A stretch of 64,000 nt of DNA from Janthinobacterium sp. 1_2014MBL_MicDiv (lineage in GTDB: Bacteria; Pseudomonadota; Gammaproteobacteria; Burkholderiales; Burkholderiaceae_D): positions 2,046,001 to 2,110,000 of the forward strand of contig NZ_CP011319.1 of assembly GCF_001865675.1 (NCBI RefSeq), read 5' to 3'. Below, piece after piece: positions 28,482-35,560 of the stretch. The position numbers and the translations under genes were made by a program. The first letter of the stretch is position 1. Each line of letters begins with the position of its first letter. Under the pieces are notes generated by a model. The model did no database searches and was not told the origin of the DNA. It saw nothing but the letters and a program-made list of their open reading frames with translations.

Positions 28482-28570
28482 AGCAGCCACGGCAGCGAGT
28501 GACGACGATATGCCAATTGCCGGGCAAGATGGTGTAATCGGTATCACTTGTGCTAGAATCTTGCCGCGCT

Positions 28571-28657
28571 GCCCGGATGGTGAAACTGGTAGACACTGGA
28601 GACTTAAAATCTCCCGCCTGTAAGGGCGTGCCGGTTCGATTCCGGCTCCGGGCACCA
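28571..28657 (+). tRNA. tRNA-Leu (UAA anticodon)
   Basis: The 87-base cloverleaf starts GCCCGGATGGTGAAACTGGT and ends in an encoded CCA. The acceptor stem GCCCGGA pairs with TCCGGGC. The anticodon stem GGAGA/TCTCC encloses CTTAAAA, giving anticodon TAA. The long variable arm (CGCCTGTAAGGGCG) and T-arm CCGGTTCGATTCCGG are as expected for Leu. A -10-like TAGAAT is at 28554-28559. Its 3' end is duplicated at 30544. Confidence 0.97.
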
Positions 28658-28659
28658 CG
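28638..28659. repeat. Left attachment-like repeat (tRNA-Leu 3' end)
   Basis: GATTCCGGCTCCGGGC plus ACCACG at the tRNA 3' end is repeated with 21 of 22 bases at 30544-30565. The direct repeats bracket an AT-rich islet, as after tRNA-targeted integration. Confidence 0.75.
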
Positions 28660-28686
28660 AACAAAAAACGCATAACGTCAAAAAAT

Positions 28687-28727
28687 CTGCTTTCCTCTCT
28701 TTTCATCGGGGAAAGCAGGTTTTTTTT
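28687..28727 (+). terminator. Intrinsic terminator after tRNA-Leu
   Basis: CTGCTTTCC at 28687-28695 pairs with GGAAAGCAG at 28710-28718 and is followed by eight T. It terminates tRNA-Leu transcription inside the islet side of the junction. Confidence 0.85.
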
Positions 28728-28746
28728 CGTCTGTCAGAAATGCAAA

Positions 28747-29031
28747 ATGGCACGTAATACCGCCAAATGCTGCTACCATTTGCCCAAATTTACCAATGAA
28801 TTTACCAAAATGGCAGCTCCAGTCAATATCCTGGAACAGGACCTCCGCGCCATCAAGCGAGTGACCAGGCCGATGTTCACCTTTACGTCGCCCCGTTGCA
28901 CTGGCAATGTGCTCGCAGGCCTTGAACTCATGCACATGATCCACAAGAAGCCGTTTGCAATCGATAGCGCCGATGATATCTTGGTCGCCAACCAATTTTA
29001 TGCACTCGCTGCGCAGGATCGGCTGATTTGA
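28747..29031 (+). pseudogene. IS6-family transposase remnant
   Basis: The 94-residue open frame encodes only the C-terminal part of an IS6-type DDE transposase: NILEQDLRAIKRVTRPMFTF, a Cys-containing strand and ELMHMIHKKPF, which correspond to the usual EQDHRAIKRRTRPM...GFKSF and GIELMHMIRKGQ blocks around the catalytic glutamate. The DDE aspartates and the N-terminal DNA-binding domain are missing and no terminal inverted repeats are seen. It is therefore inactive. A second remnant of the same family lies in the opposite orientation at 30179-30480. Confidence 0.8.
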
Positions 29032-29280
29032 GGCATGGCAATATCTGCTTAAAAAATCTCCCTCAGATCAGCGACGGGATAAAACTGTTTACTTCGATCC
29101 ACCAGATAAATCGAAATTGACTTGCGGCCCGCAGCAGCAACGAAGAAATCAGTCGAAGGAATGAATGCAGTCAATAGAAATATTTATGCAACATTTGCCT
29201 TGACATGTGTGGTGTGGTCGGAAATATAATGCCACATTAAGATATTTTCACTCTTTTATGGCGCCACTTCGAGAACTCAT

Positions 29281-29315
29281 ATTGAACATTGAACATTGAA
29301 CATTGAACATTGAAG
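29281..29315. repeat. Tandem heptanucleotide repeat ATTGAAC x5
   Basis: Four perfect copies of ATTGAAC are followed by one copy with a single change (ATTGAAG) and a partial unit. Seven-base units in an AT-rich intergenic region are typical slippage-prone simple repeats. Confidence 0.9.
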
Positions 29316-29417
29316 ATTGATTCGATCAATAAACATGATGCCGTGCTGCTCTAGTTCTGCATGTTTTATCTCCTAATTATTTCAGGAAATTAAAAATAAT
29401 TAAATGCACATCAAAAT

Positions 29418-29476
29418 TTGTTGATTGTTGATTGTTGATTGTTGATTGTTGATTGTTGATTGTTGATTGTTGATTG
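29418..29476. repeat. Tandem heptanucleotide repeat TTGTTGA x8
   Basis: Eight perfect consecutive copies of TTGTTGA occupy 29418-29473, plus TTG of a ninth. The array ends 183 bp before the start of the secreted protein gene. Perfect identity of all units implies recent expansion. Confidence 0.95.
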
Positions 29477-29659
29477 GTAAAACTATGGAAGGCGCATTTT
29501 AAAATCTTGGAAATGTTTTATTCTGAAGAGAAAATGCGGATTCCACACTGGGAAATGTTGTGTAACGATAAAGGTGATCGATATAAGAGATGTTTTCGGT
29601 CATGGCGCGATGCCATCTGATTCGCCACGAAATTTGATAAATTAAAAATAGGATTAATA

Positions 29660-29995
29660 ATGAAGCGTCTTTTTGTTTTTTTACTTGCTGCAATGTTGCC
29701 CATTTCTTCCTTTGCAGCCTACCAGTGTGACGTTAAAGTAATCAAGGTGCTAATTTATTCTAATGGAAATGTAAATGTTCTGCATTCAGGCCGCAATGAC
29801 TATACCGTAGTTTGCAACTTAAATTCGACTTTCGGCGAAGTCTCCCCAACTACTTGTGCGATGTGGGCTGCAATGCTGCAGTCCATAAAGAAAAAGGATG
29901 GAAATGCAAATTTCTATTTTAACGGCGATGGTACATGCGCTACGATGAATACCTACGACAGCGCTCCAGTTCCAGCGTATATCGGGGATATCTGA
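29660..29995 (+). CDS. Small secreted protein with four cysteines
   Basis: The 111-residue product begins with a clear Sec signal peptide (MKRLFVFLLAAMLPISSFA, cleavage about 19/20). The mature 92 residues contain exactly four cysteines (23, 52, 66, 93), suitable for two disulfides, and the motif NGNVNVLHSGRNDY. An AGGA site precedes the ATG. It is the only intact gene of the tRNA-bounded islet and is much less GC-rich than its neighbours, so it was probably acquired horizontally. I do not recognise a functional family. Possibilities include an extracellular inhibitor, a toxin or an immunity protein, none of which the sequence proves. Confidence 0.75.
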   Translation: MKRLFVFLLAAMLPISSFAAYQCDVKVIKVLIYSNGNVNVLHSGRNDYTVVCNLNSTFGEVSPTTCAMWAAMLQSIKKKDGNANFYFNGDGTCATMNTYDSAPVPAYIGDI

Positions 29996-30178
29996 ACGTA
30001 TTTTCCTGTTTGACGATCACCAAAATTGCCCGTCCCGCAGCATGACCGGCATATTTAGTAAGTGAAATGTCACCATAGAAGGCGTGATATGGTAATACGC
30101 GAAGGCGACGCTAATTTCGAAGGTGCTGTCGCGTTGTAGATCCGGGAACGAAATTTCCCCGGAATGGCGCTGCCGCCT

Positions 30179-30480
30179 TCAAACTGGACGGATCTGTCCT
30201 GCCAGCGAATAGAATTGGTCGGCGAATGGCATCACAACTGTGCGACCCATTGCGAACTGGCCCTGGCGGATCATGTGCATGAGCTCGATGCCTGCAATCA
30301 CGGAGCCGGCGCAGTGGAATGATTTGAAGTTGAACATCGGTTTGGTGGCTCGCTTGATAGCACGGTGGTCCTGTTCCACGATGTCGTTGGGAGATTTGAC
30401 CAGGCGCACGAGAATCGGCACGCTCCGGCTGGCATTGACCGCGTTGATGGCTTACTTGTTGGTTCCGCTCTTGTCTGTTA
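30179..30480 (-). pseudogene. IS6-family transposase remnant with in-frame stop
   Basis: On the minus strand the sequence reads LTDKSGTNK, then a TAA codon, then AINAVNASRSVPILVRL, DIVEQDHRAIKRATKPM and IAGIELMHMIRQGQF. These are the C-terminal blocks of IS6-family transposases, including the EQDHRAIKR catalytic-glutamate region. The stop interrupts the normally continuous DKSGxNKxAI block, and everything upstream is missing, so the gene is dead. It is related to, but diverged from, the remnant at 28747-29031 and inverted relative to it. Confidence 0.8.
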
Positions 30481-30543
30481 GTGGGATTAAATGGCATTAA
30501 ATTGCCAATCGACGTTGCAAGTTGTTGATATGTCGTGATATTT

Positions 30544-30565
30544 GATTCCGGCTCCGGGCGCCACG
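30544..30565. repeat. Right attachment-like repeat
   Basis: GATTCCGGCTCCGGGC followed by GCCACG duplicates the tRNA-Leu 3' end at 28638-28659 with one mismatch (G for A at 30560). It marks the right end of the 1.9 kb islet. Confidence 0.75.
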
Positions 30566-30594
30566 GTTTGCAGACATGGCAAGATACGCATAAA

Positions 30595-30627
30595 CCCGCA
30601 CTTCTCCCACGAGAGTGCGGGTTTTTT
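30595..30627 (+). terminator. Intrinsic terminator, probably the original tRNA-Leu terminator
   Basis: CCCGCAC at 30595-30601 pairs with GTGCGGG at 30615-30621, extended by TTCTC/GAGAG inside, and six T follow. Lying 30 bases after the right repeat, it looks like the terminator that followed the tRNA before the islet inserted. Confidence 0.8.
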
Positions 30628-30747
30628 GTTGCATTTGAGCTTGCGTGCGACGCCCGAATGGCCGAATAGCCGAATGCCGTCCGGCTCGCACCGAACGGCA
30701 TTCTGTCTGCCTAATTTCTCTTGACGCGAGTCAAGTCAACCCAACCC

Positions 30748-33048
30748 TCAAAACGACGCCTTGAACTGCACCCCATATGTGCGCGGCTCGTTGACGATGC
30801 CGGTCAGGTTGTCGAAATCGATCGCGCCCAGCGACTGGATCTGGTTGGTGATGTTGCGGCCGTAGGCAGCGATTTCGTATTTGTCCCATTTGTAGCCGAC
30901 CCGCAAGCCGCCTTCCAGCAATTCCTTGGCCTTGTATTCCTTCGCTTCATACAGGAAGAAGTTGTAGCTGGTGCGGTAGGACCAGTCCGTGTAGGCGAAG
31001 AATTCGCCGTTGGCGACGGGGATGCTGTATTTCAGGGTGAAGTTGGCTTGCCACTCCGGCGCGCGCGGCAGCGGATTGCCGTCGATGTAGGCCGTGCCTT
31101 TGAACGGACCCAGCGGGTCGGTGACGGTACAGCCGCTGGCCGGGTTGTTTTGCGCATTGCCGCAGCTTTGCACGAACAGCTTCTTGTCCTGGATTTCCGT
31201 GTGGTTGTAGCTGCCGCCCAGGGTCATGCTGAGCGAGTCGCTGAGGTTGGCCTGGAAGTCCAGTTCCACGCCCTGGCCCGTGGCCTTGTCCGCGTTGATC
31301 AGCTGGTTCATGTTGACGGCGCCGCTGCCGGCCGTCAATTGCTTGTCCTTCACGCGGTACTGGAACACGGCCAGGCTGAGGCGGGCGCGCTTGTCGAACA
31401 GGTCTTGCTTGATGCCGGCCTCGACGGACAGCGCTTTTTCGGCGCCGGCAAACGAAGGGCGGTCGGCCAGGCCGTTCAGCCGGCCCTGCATCGACGGCGC
31501 GCGGTAGCCGGTGGCGATGCGCGCGTAGGCGTTCGTTTCCGGCGTCAGCACATAAGTGCCGCTCAAGTCCCAGCTGACGTTGTGCGAGGTGTCGTTCAGG
31601 TTGAACGGACCGGCCGTGGTCGCTTCCACTCGCTTGGCCGAGAAATCCTTCTTGTCCGTCGTGTAGCGCAGGCCGGCGCGCAGTTTCAGCGCGTCGGACA
31701 CCGTATAGTTGAGCGAGCCGAAGGCCGCGTAAGACTTCGAGCTCTGGTTTTGCGTGGCGTAGGCGCTGTTTTGCGGATTGCCCGGTGCCAGGCTGTTGAA
31801 GCTGATGCTGTCGATCTGGATGTCTTCCTTGAAATAGAACAGGCCGGCGATCCATTGCAGCGGTCCCTTGGCGCTGGACTCGGCGCGGAATTCCTGCGAA
31901 ATCTGCTTGTGGTCCGGAATCACGTCGGCCGTTTCCACGACGAAGGGGATGAAACCCGGGCCCATCGGGGGCGCGTACACGGCGCCGTAGCCGCCGTCGA
32001 CGTCGGCGCGGCTGTAGAAATCGAGTTTTTCATAACCGGTGATCGAGTGCAGGGTCACGCCGTCGAGGTCCCATTTCAGGCGCATGCTGCCGCCCTTGGT
32101 TTTCAGGTGCTGGCGGTTAATGCCGTCCGTGGGATAGGAGCCGTAGTCGAAATTGTCGACCAGGTCGTTGGTACCCTGTTTCAGGATGTTGGCGCGGAAC
32201 AGCGTCGCCGTGCCATCGAGGTTGCGCGCGTGCACGTTGAACAGGGCGCTGAAGTCGCGCGTGGGCTTGACCAGCACCTGCAGGCGGGCGGCGCTGTCTT
32301 CATAGCCTTCGAAGTCGCGCGTGCCGGTGGGGCGCGGGTTGTGCACGCGGTCGTCGCGGCGCTGTGTCTGGCCGGAAAAGCGCAAGGCCACGGTGTCGCT
32401 GACGGGCACGTTGAACGCGCCTTCCAGGTTTTTCATGCCATCCTTGCCGAAGCCGCCGCTCAGGTAGCCTTCCGTCTTGAAGACGGGCTTGGCGGAATCG
32501 AACTTGATCACGCCGGCCGGCGAGTTGCGGCCGAACAAGGTGCCTTGCGGGCCGCGCAGCACTTCGACCTGGTCCACGTCAAACACGGGGAAACCCTTCA
32601 GCATGGCGTTTTCCTGCACCACGTCGTCCATCACCAGGCCCACCGGCTGCGAGGCGTTCAAGTCGAAGTCGGTATTGCCCAGGCCGCGGATGTAGAAGCG
32701 GGGGAAGGTGCGGCCGTAGTCGGACTCGACGGAAACGCTGGGCGAGCGGCTGTTGAGGAAGCGGATGTCGGCGCCGCCGGCCGTCAGCGTGTCGAGCTTG
32801 TCGCCCTTCAGGGTGGCGATCGACATGGGCACGTCCTTGATGTTTTCCGCGCGCCGCTGCGCCGTGACGATCACCGTTTCCAGCTGCCCCGGTCCCGCCT
32901 GCGCGACGGCAGCGGCGGGCGTGCCGGCGGTCGCCGCCGGAATGCTGTCCTGCGTCTGTCCCTGCGCCATCGTCTGCAAGGGGAAGGCGGCAGTGATGGC
33001 CAGGGCGATCAGGGTGTGGCGGACTGTGCTGGCATGCGGTGTCATCAT
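30748..33048 (-). CDS. TonB-dependent outer-membrane receptor
   Basis: The 766-residue protein has a signal peptide ending near residue 29 (TAAFPLQTMAQG), a TonB-box-like ETVIVTAQRR segment, a plug domain with VDQVEVLRGPQGTLFGRNSP, and a 22-strand barrel ending in the aromatic residue expected for outer-membrane insertion (YGVQFKASF). The start has AGGAG seven bases upstream; the second Met three bases on is equally possible. Such receptors import siderophores, cobalamin or carbohydrates using TonB energy. No FecI/FecR-type regulator, siderophore gene or transporter lies nearby, so the ligand is undetermined. It is monocistronic. Confidence 0.92.
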   Translation of the reverse strand: MMTPHASTVRHTLIALAITAAFPLQTMAQGQTQDSIPAATAGTPAAAVAQAGPGQLETVIVTAQRRAENIKDVPMSIATLKGDKLDTLTAGGADIRFLNSRSPSVSVESDYGRTFPRFYIRGLGNTDFDLNASQPVGLVMDDVVQENAMLKGFPVFDVDQVEVLRGPQGTLFGRNSPAGVIKFDSAKPVFKTEGYLSGGFGKDGMKNLEGAFNVPVSDTVALRFSGQTQRRDDRVHNPRPTGTRDFEGYEDSAARLQVLVKPTRDFSALFNVHARNLDGTATLFRANILKQGTNDLVDNFDYGSYPTDGINRQHLKTKGGSMRLKWDLDGVTLHSITGYEKLDFYSRADVDGGYGAVYAPPMGPGFIPFVVETADVIPDHKQISQEFRAESSAKGPLQWIAGLFYFKEDIQIDSISFNSLAPGNPQNSAYATQNQSSKSYAAFGSLNYTVSDALKLRAGLRYTTDKKDFSAKRVEATTAGPFNLNDTSHNVSWDLSGTYVLTPETNAYARIATGYRAPSMQGRLNGLADRPSFAGAEKALSVEAGIKQDLFDKRARLSLAVFQYRVKDKQLTAGSGAVNMNQLINADKATGQGVELDFQANLSDSLSMTLGGSYNHTEIQDKKLFVQSCGNAQNNPASGCTVTDPLGPFKGTAYIDGNPLPRAPEWQANFTLKYSIPVANGEFFAYTDWSYRTSYNFFLYEAKEYKAKELLEGGLRVGYKWDKYEIAAYGRNITNQIQSLGAIDFDNLTGIVNEPRTYGVQFKASF

Positions 33049-33483
33049 GAAACGGCTCCTATCGGTCGAGGTTGTTCGAAAGGTCCAGGCAGGCGTTGCT
33101 TGGCTGGACGAAAAGTCATGCTAGCACGGAAAGTTTTGGTATTCATGCCATTTTCCAGGCGCAACAATTCATATGAAATTCGACTGAATAGGCGAATAAA
33201 ATCGTATTTGTCGTCAATATCAGGCGGGTGCATAGTGGAGAGCCGGCAGGCGTGTCCGGCCCTGCATTGTGCTGTGCCTGGCGCCACTGTTCCCTGTGGC
33301 GGCGCAAGACCAGGGCGATCTGGCCGTGCCGATCACGTCGTCACGCTGGCAATACAACACGGATGCGGCGATTTTTTTTCGCTACGGGCTTGTTGTTGCC
33401 GTGCGACAGGCCAGACTCCCGATTGCGCTGCCAGTGCGCGCTGGCATGCCGGCAGCGCGTACTCATGGAGAGGGATGGGGCGC
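33049..33483. other. Region upstream of the TonB receptor, no supported gene
   Basis: These 435 bases hold the receptor promoter region (AT-rich around 33165-33215) and no convincing gene. A GTG-initiated frame at 33269 encodes LCLAPLFPVAAQDQGDLAVP, which resembles a signal peptide and a short mature start, but the frame quickly becomes Arg/Ala-rich shadow sequence. It could be the stub of a lost secreted protein. Confidence 0.4.
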
Positions 33484-33873
33484 TCAGCCGGGAATCGGCG
33501 TGCCCTGATGAAAAGCCATTTGCCAGCGGCCATCGCGCCACTTCCAGAGCGAACTGCGCCAGCTGGCGCCGGCCGGCAGGGCGGCGCTGGCGTGCCGCAG
33601 GCAATGGTAGGTGACGAAGGCCGCGTCATCGGCCAGCCAGCGGACCTGGAACTGGCTGATGCTGCGCTGGCAGAATTGCTCCTCGGGCAGGTCGGCGAGG
33701 GTCGCCGCGCGCGTCCAGCGATTGCCCGAACTGCCGAACTCGACGAACTCGTCGGCCAGCAGCGCGGCCAGCCTGGCGCTATCGGCGCGCACGGCCTGGC
33801 TTTGCAGTGCCGTCTCCAGTGCCAGCAACTGCGCGGCCAGGTCCGCGCCGCCACGTCCTGCCGGTGGCGTCAT
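33484..33873 (-). CDS. DUF4440/NTF2-like protein
   Basis: The 129-residue protein has the cone-shaped NTF2-like fold signature of the DUF4440 family: an N-terminal helix pair (LLALETALQSQAVRADSARL), LLADEFVEFGSSGNRW, and a C-terminal strand set ending SSLWKWRDGRWQMAFHQG. Members are small ligand-binding or unknown-function proteins in the cytoplasm. The ATG at 33873 overlaps the stop of the upstream gene (TGATG), so the two are co-translated; an in-frame extension to 34029 lies within that upstream gene and is rejected. No catalytic residues can be assigned. Confidence 0.78.
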   Translation of the reverse strand: MTPPAGRGGADLAAQLLALETALQSQAVRADSARLAALLADEFVEFGSSGNRWTRAATLADLPEEQFCQRSISQFQVRWLADDAAFVTYHCLRHASAALPAGASWRSSLWKWRDGRWQMAFHQGTPIPG

Positions 33874-34085
33874 CAGATGGGGAAGGCGCCCGCGCCCGAG
33901 ACATTCAGGCAGGCAACCTTGTCGCTGGAAAAGTATTTGATCTGCCCCAGGCCGATCGCGTAGCAGCCATCGCTCAGCGGCGAGATGGGGCCCGTGAGTT
34001 TTTCGCCGTTGACGAGGGTGACCACCCACGGCGTGGTGGCCGGTTTGCCCGCGTGGGCCAGTGCGTGTTGTACGACATCGTTCAT
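33873..34085 (-). CDS. 70-residue protein with Hfq/Sm-like appearance
   Basis: The product is 70 residues with GGGAG upstream of its ATG. It reads like an Sm-fold protein: a short N-terminal helix (NDVVQHALAHAG), then VVTLVNGEKLTGPISPLSD at residues 21-39, comparable to the Hfq Sm1 block (YLVNGIKLQGQI), then a strand and YFSSDKVACLNV at 51-62 in the Sm2 position. The Hfq YKHA signature is absent. It is coupled to the DUF4440 gene downstream. The resemblance is by eye only; an unrelated small beta-barrel is possible. It would be a cytoplasmic protein. Confidence 0.6.
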   Translation of the reverse strand: MNDVVQHALAHAGKPATTPWVVTLVNGEKLTGPISPLSDGCYAIGLGQIKYFSSDKVACLNVSGAGAFPI

Positions 34086-34331
34086 GGTGTCTCCCTTTTT
34101 TGTTGATCTACATGGCGGCCTGCTGGCCGTGCCGGATTTTCCCGCAATTCTACCGTTTCCTGGCGCCGTCCCGCATGTGCGCGCGGACGGCCGCCGCTTG
34201 ATGCCGACGTTCCCGCTTTCCCGCTTGCCGGTCAGGGTTACCTGCGCCCGCTTTTTTTACACATTGACACTACAAAGGAAAACTATCGTGCCTACGCCTG
34301 ATATCCGTCCAACTACGCGCATGGAGGCTGC

Positions 34332-35162
34332 ATGAGCCATCTGCGCATCATCCACGACAATGCCGCCGACCGGGCCACGCTGGCGGCATCCAGCCAGAGC
34401 GGCGCGCTGGGCCCGGCAAACCTGCTGACGGAAGACCGCGCCCAGGTGCTGCGCTCGCTCGGCACCGCGCTGAGCATCAGGGCCATCTGGCCGACGCCGG
34501 AACTCGGCGGCTGTGTTGCGTTGCCGTTTTGCAACTTGACGCCCCTGGCCAGGATACGGGTGCGCGGCTATGCGCAGCCCGGCGACAGCGTCCCGCTGTT
34601 CGATACGGGCGCGGTGGCGGCGTGCGACTACGCACCGCTGGGCTTGTGGGACTGGGGCGCCTTGCCGCTGGGCGTGAATGCCTTCTCATATGGCGGCGGC
34701 ACCTATGCGCGCGTCTGGTTTCCCATCACCAGTTTCCGGGTCCTGCTGATCGACTTGAGCGACCCGGAGAATCCGGCCGGCTTCCTGGAGGCGGCGCGCC
34801 TGGTGGTCGGCAGCTATTGGAGCCCGCAGAACAACGCCGCGTACGGCGCCGGATTGGCCCTTGTCGACACCAGCACGCAGTACCGCACGGCCGCCGGCCA
34901 GCAAAACGTGGAACTGGGCGCGCAGTACCGCAAGCTGACCCTGCCGCTGTCGAACATGACGGCGATGGATCGCGCCGGTCTGTGGCGCATCGTGCGCGGC
35001 AGCGGCCTGTCGCGGCCTCTTTTTGCCAGCCTGTTTCCCGACGACGAGGACCCTGAACTGGAACAGGCGCACCAGGTCTACGGGCGGCTGGCCAACCTGG
35101 CCGCCATCGCCACGCCGTCCTTTCAAACCTATGCCACCACCATCGACATCGAGGAAATCTGA
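34332..35162 (+). CDS. Tail-associated protein, second copy
   Basis: The 276-residue protein is a clear paralogue of the tailocin protein at 20235-21098: same start (LRIIHDNAADRATLAAS), same central AARLVVGSYWSPQNNAAYGAG block, same ending with YATTIDIEEI. A GGAGG site precedes the ATG. It is the first gene of a detached three-gene cassette with a decayed fibre and a J-like tip protein, 8 kb away from the main tail locus. No signal peptide or enzyme motif is present. It probably connects fibre and tail tip; in this location it may be a reserve or relic cassette. Confidence 0.72.
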   Translation: MSHLRIIHDNAADRATLAASSQSGALGPANLLTEDRAQVLRSLGTALSIRAIWPTPELGGCVALPFCNLTPLARIRVRGYAQPGDSVPLFDTGAVAACDYAPLGLWDWGALPLGVNAFSYGGGTYARVWFPITSFRVLLIDLSDPENPAGFLEAARLVVGSYWSPQNNAAYGAGLALVDTSTQYRTAAGQQNVELGAQYRKLTLPLSNMTAMDRAGLWRIVRGSGLSRPLFASLFPDDEDPELEQAHQVYGRLANLAAIATPSFQTYATTIDIEEI

Positions 35163-35443
35163 TGACTGATTTTTTACCAAGGAGAGACGGCCCTGAGCTG
35201 GCAGCTGACCCGCCTGGCTGGCCGCGCTGCCGTCGCCGGACCGCATGCGCCGGCAGCGTGCCGGTCAATGTGGCAGGAGTCCGGCCGGGCGACTACATCG
35301 TGCCGCTGCAGGACGGCACGGGCATGGGCGGCACCGCGGCGGATGCTGCCGGTATGTCGCTGGCGCAGCACCAGGCCGCCGTAGGCCGCGCGATCGCCAT
35401 CGAAGCTGACGGTCACGCCTGCATTGTGGTCCAGGCCGTTTAA
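35162..35443 (+). pseudogene. Internally deleted, frameshifted tail fibre remnant
   Basis: The 93-codon frame starts at an ATG overlapping the preceding stop and ends with SVPVNVAGVRPGDYIVPLQD, which is the extreme C-terminus shared by fibres 1 and 2. The start MTDF also matches fibre 2. Between them, the fibre-like sequence LTRLAGRAAVAGPHAPAA lies in another frame; removing one T from the T6 run at codons 3-5 would restore MTDFYQGETALSWQLTRLAG, matching fibre 2. Hence the gene suffered a homopolymer indel and an internal deletion of the whole shaft. Confidence 0.75.
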
Positions 35444-35560
35444 CTGCCATGGAGGCCGGCCGCGCTTCGTGCATGTGGCGTGGCAGGCACCGATTATGAA
35501 TACATTGAAAGAAAATATGATTACGACGCAAATGCAGTTTTCACTGGCGGGAGAGCAATA

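Larger units (their letters stand above)
29032..29659. other. AT-rich gene-free stretch with two heptanucleotide repeat arrays
   Basis: No convincing gene is seen in 628 bases whose composition is much lower in GC than the surroundings. It contains the ATTGAAC and TTGTTGA arrays listed separately, upstream of the small secreted protein gene at 29660. Sequences such as TATTTCAGG and TTTAAAATCTTGG are AT-rich, but no promoter stands out with confidence. Confidence 0.6.

Noticed and set aside
29281..29476. CRISPR array
   Set aside because: The units are 7 bp and contiguous without spacers; they are simple tandem repeats.
33269..33508. GTG-initiated frame with a signal-peptide-like start (LCLAPLFPVAAQ)
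   Set aside because: After about 35 residues it turns into shadow-type sequence overlapping the DUF4440 gene. At best it is a stub; listed only as a note in the intergenic entry.
30721..33963. A 1080-codon plus-strand open frame across the TonB receptor
   Set aside because: The composition (AVGAR, VDVGAAV) is the antisense pattern of a high-GC gene; the minus strand carries a full receptor with signal peptide and plug.
35162..35443. Functional small protein
   Set aside because: It joins the start and end of a tail fibre with the middle in another frame, so it is a deletion remnant rather than a gene in its own right.
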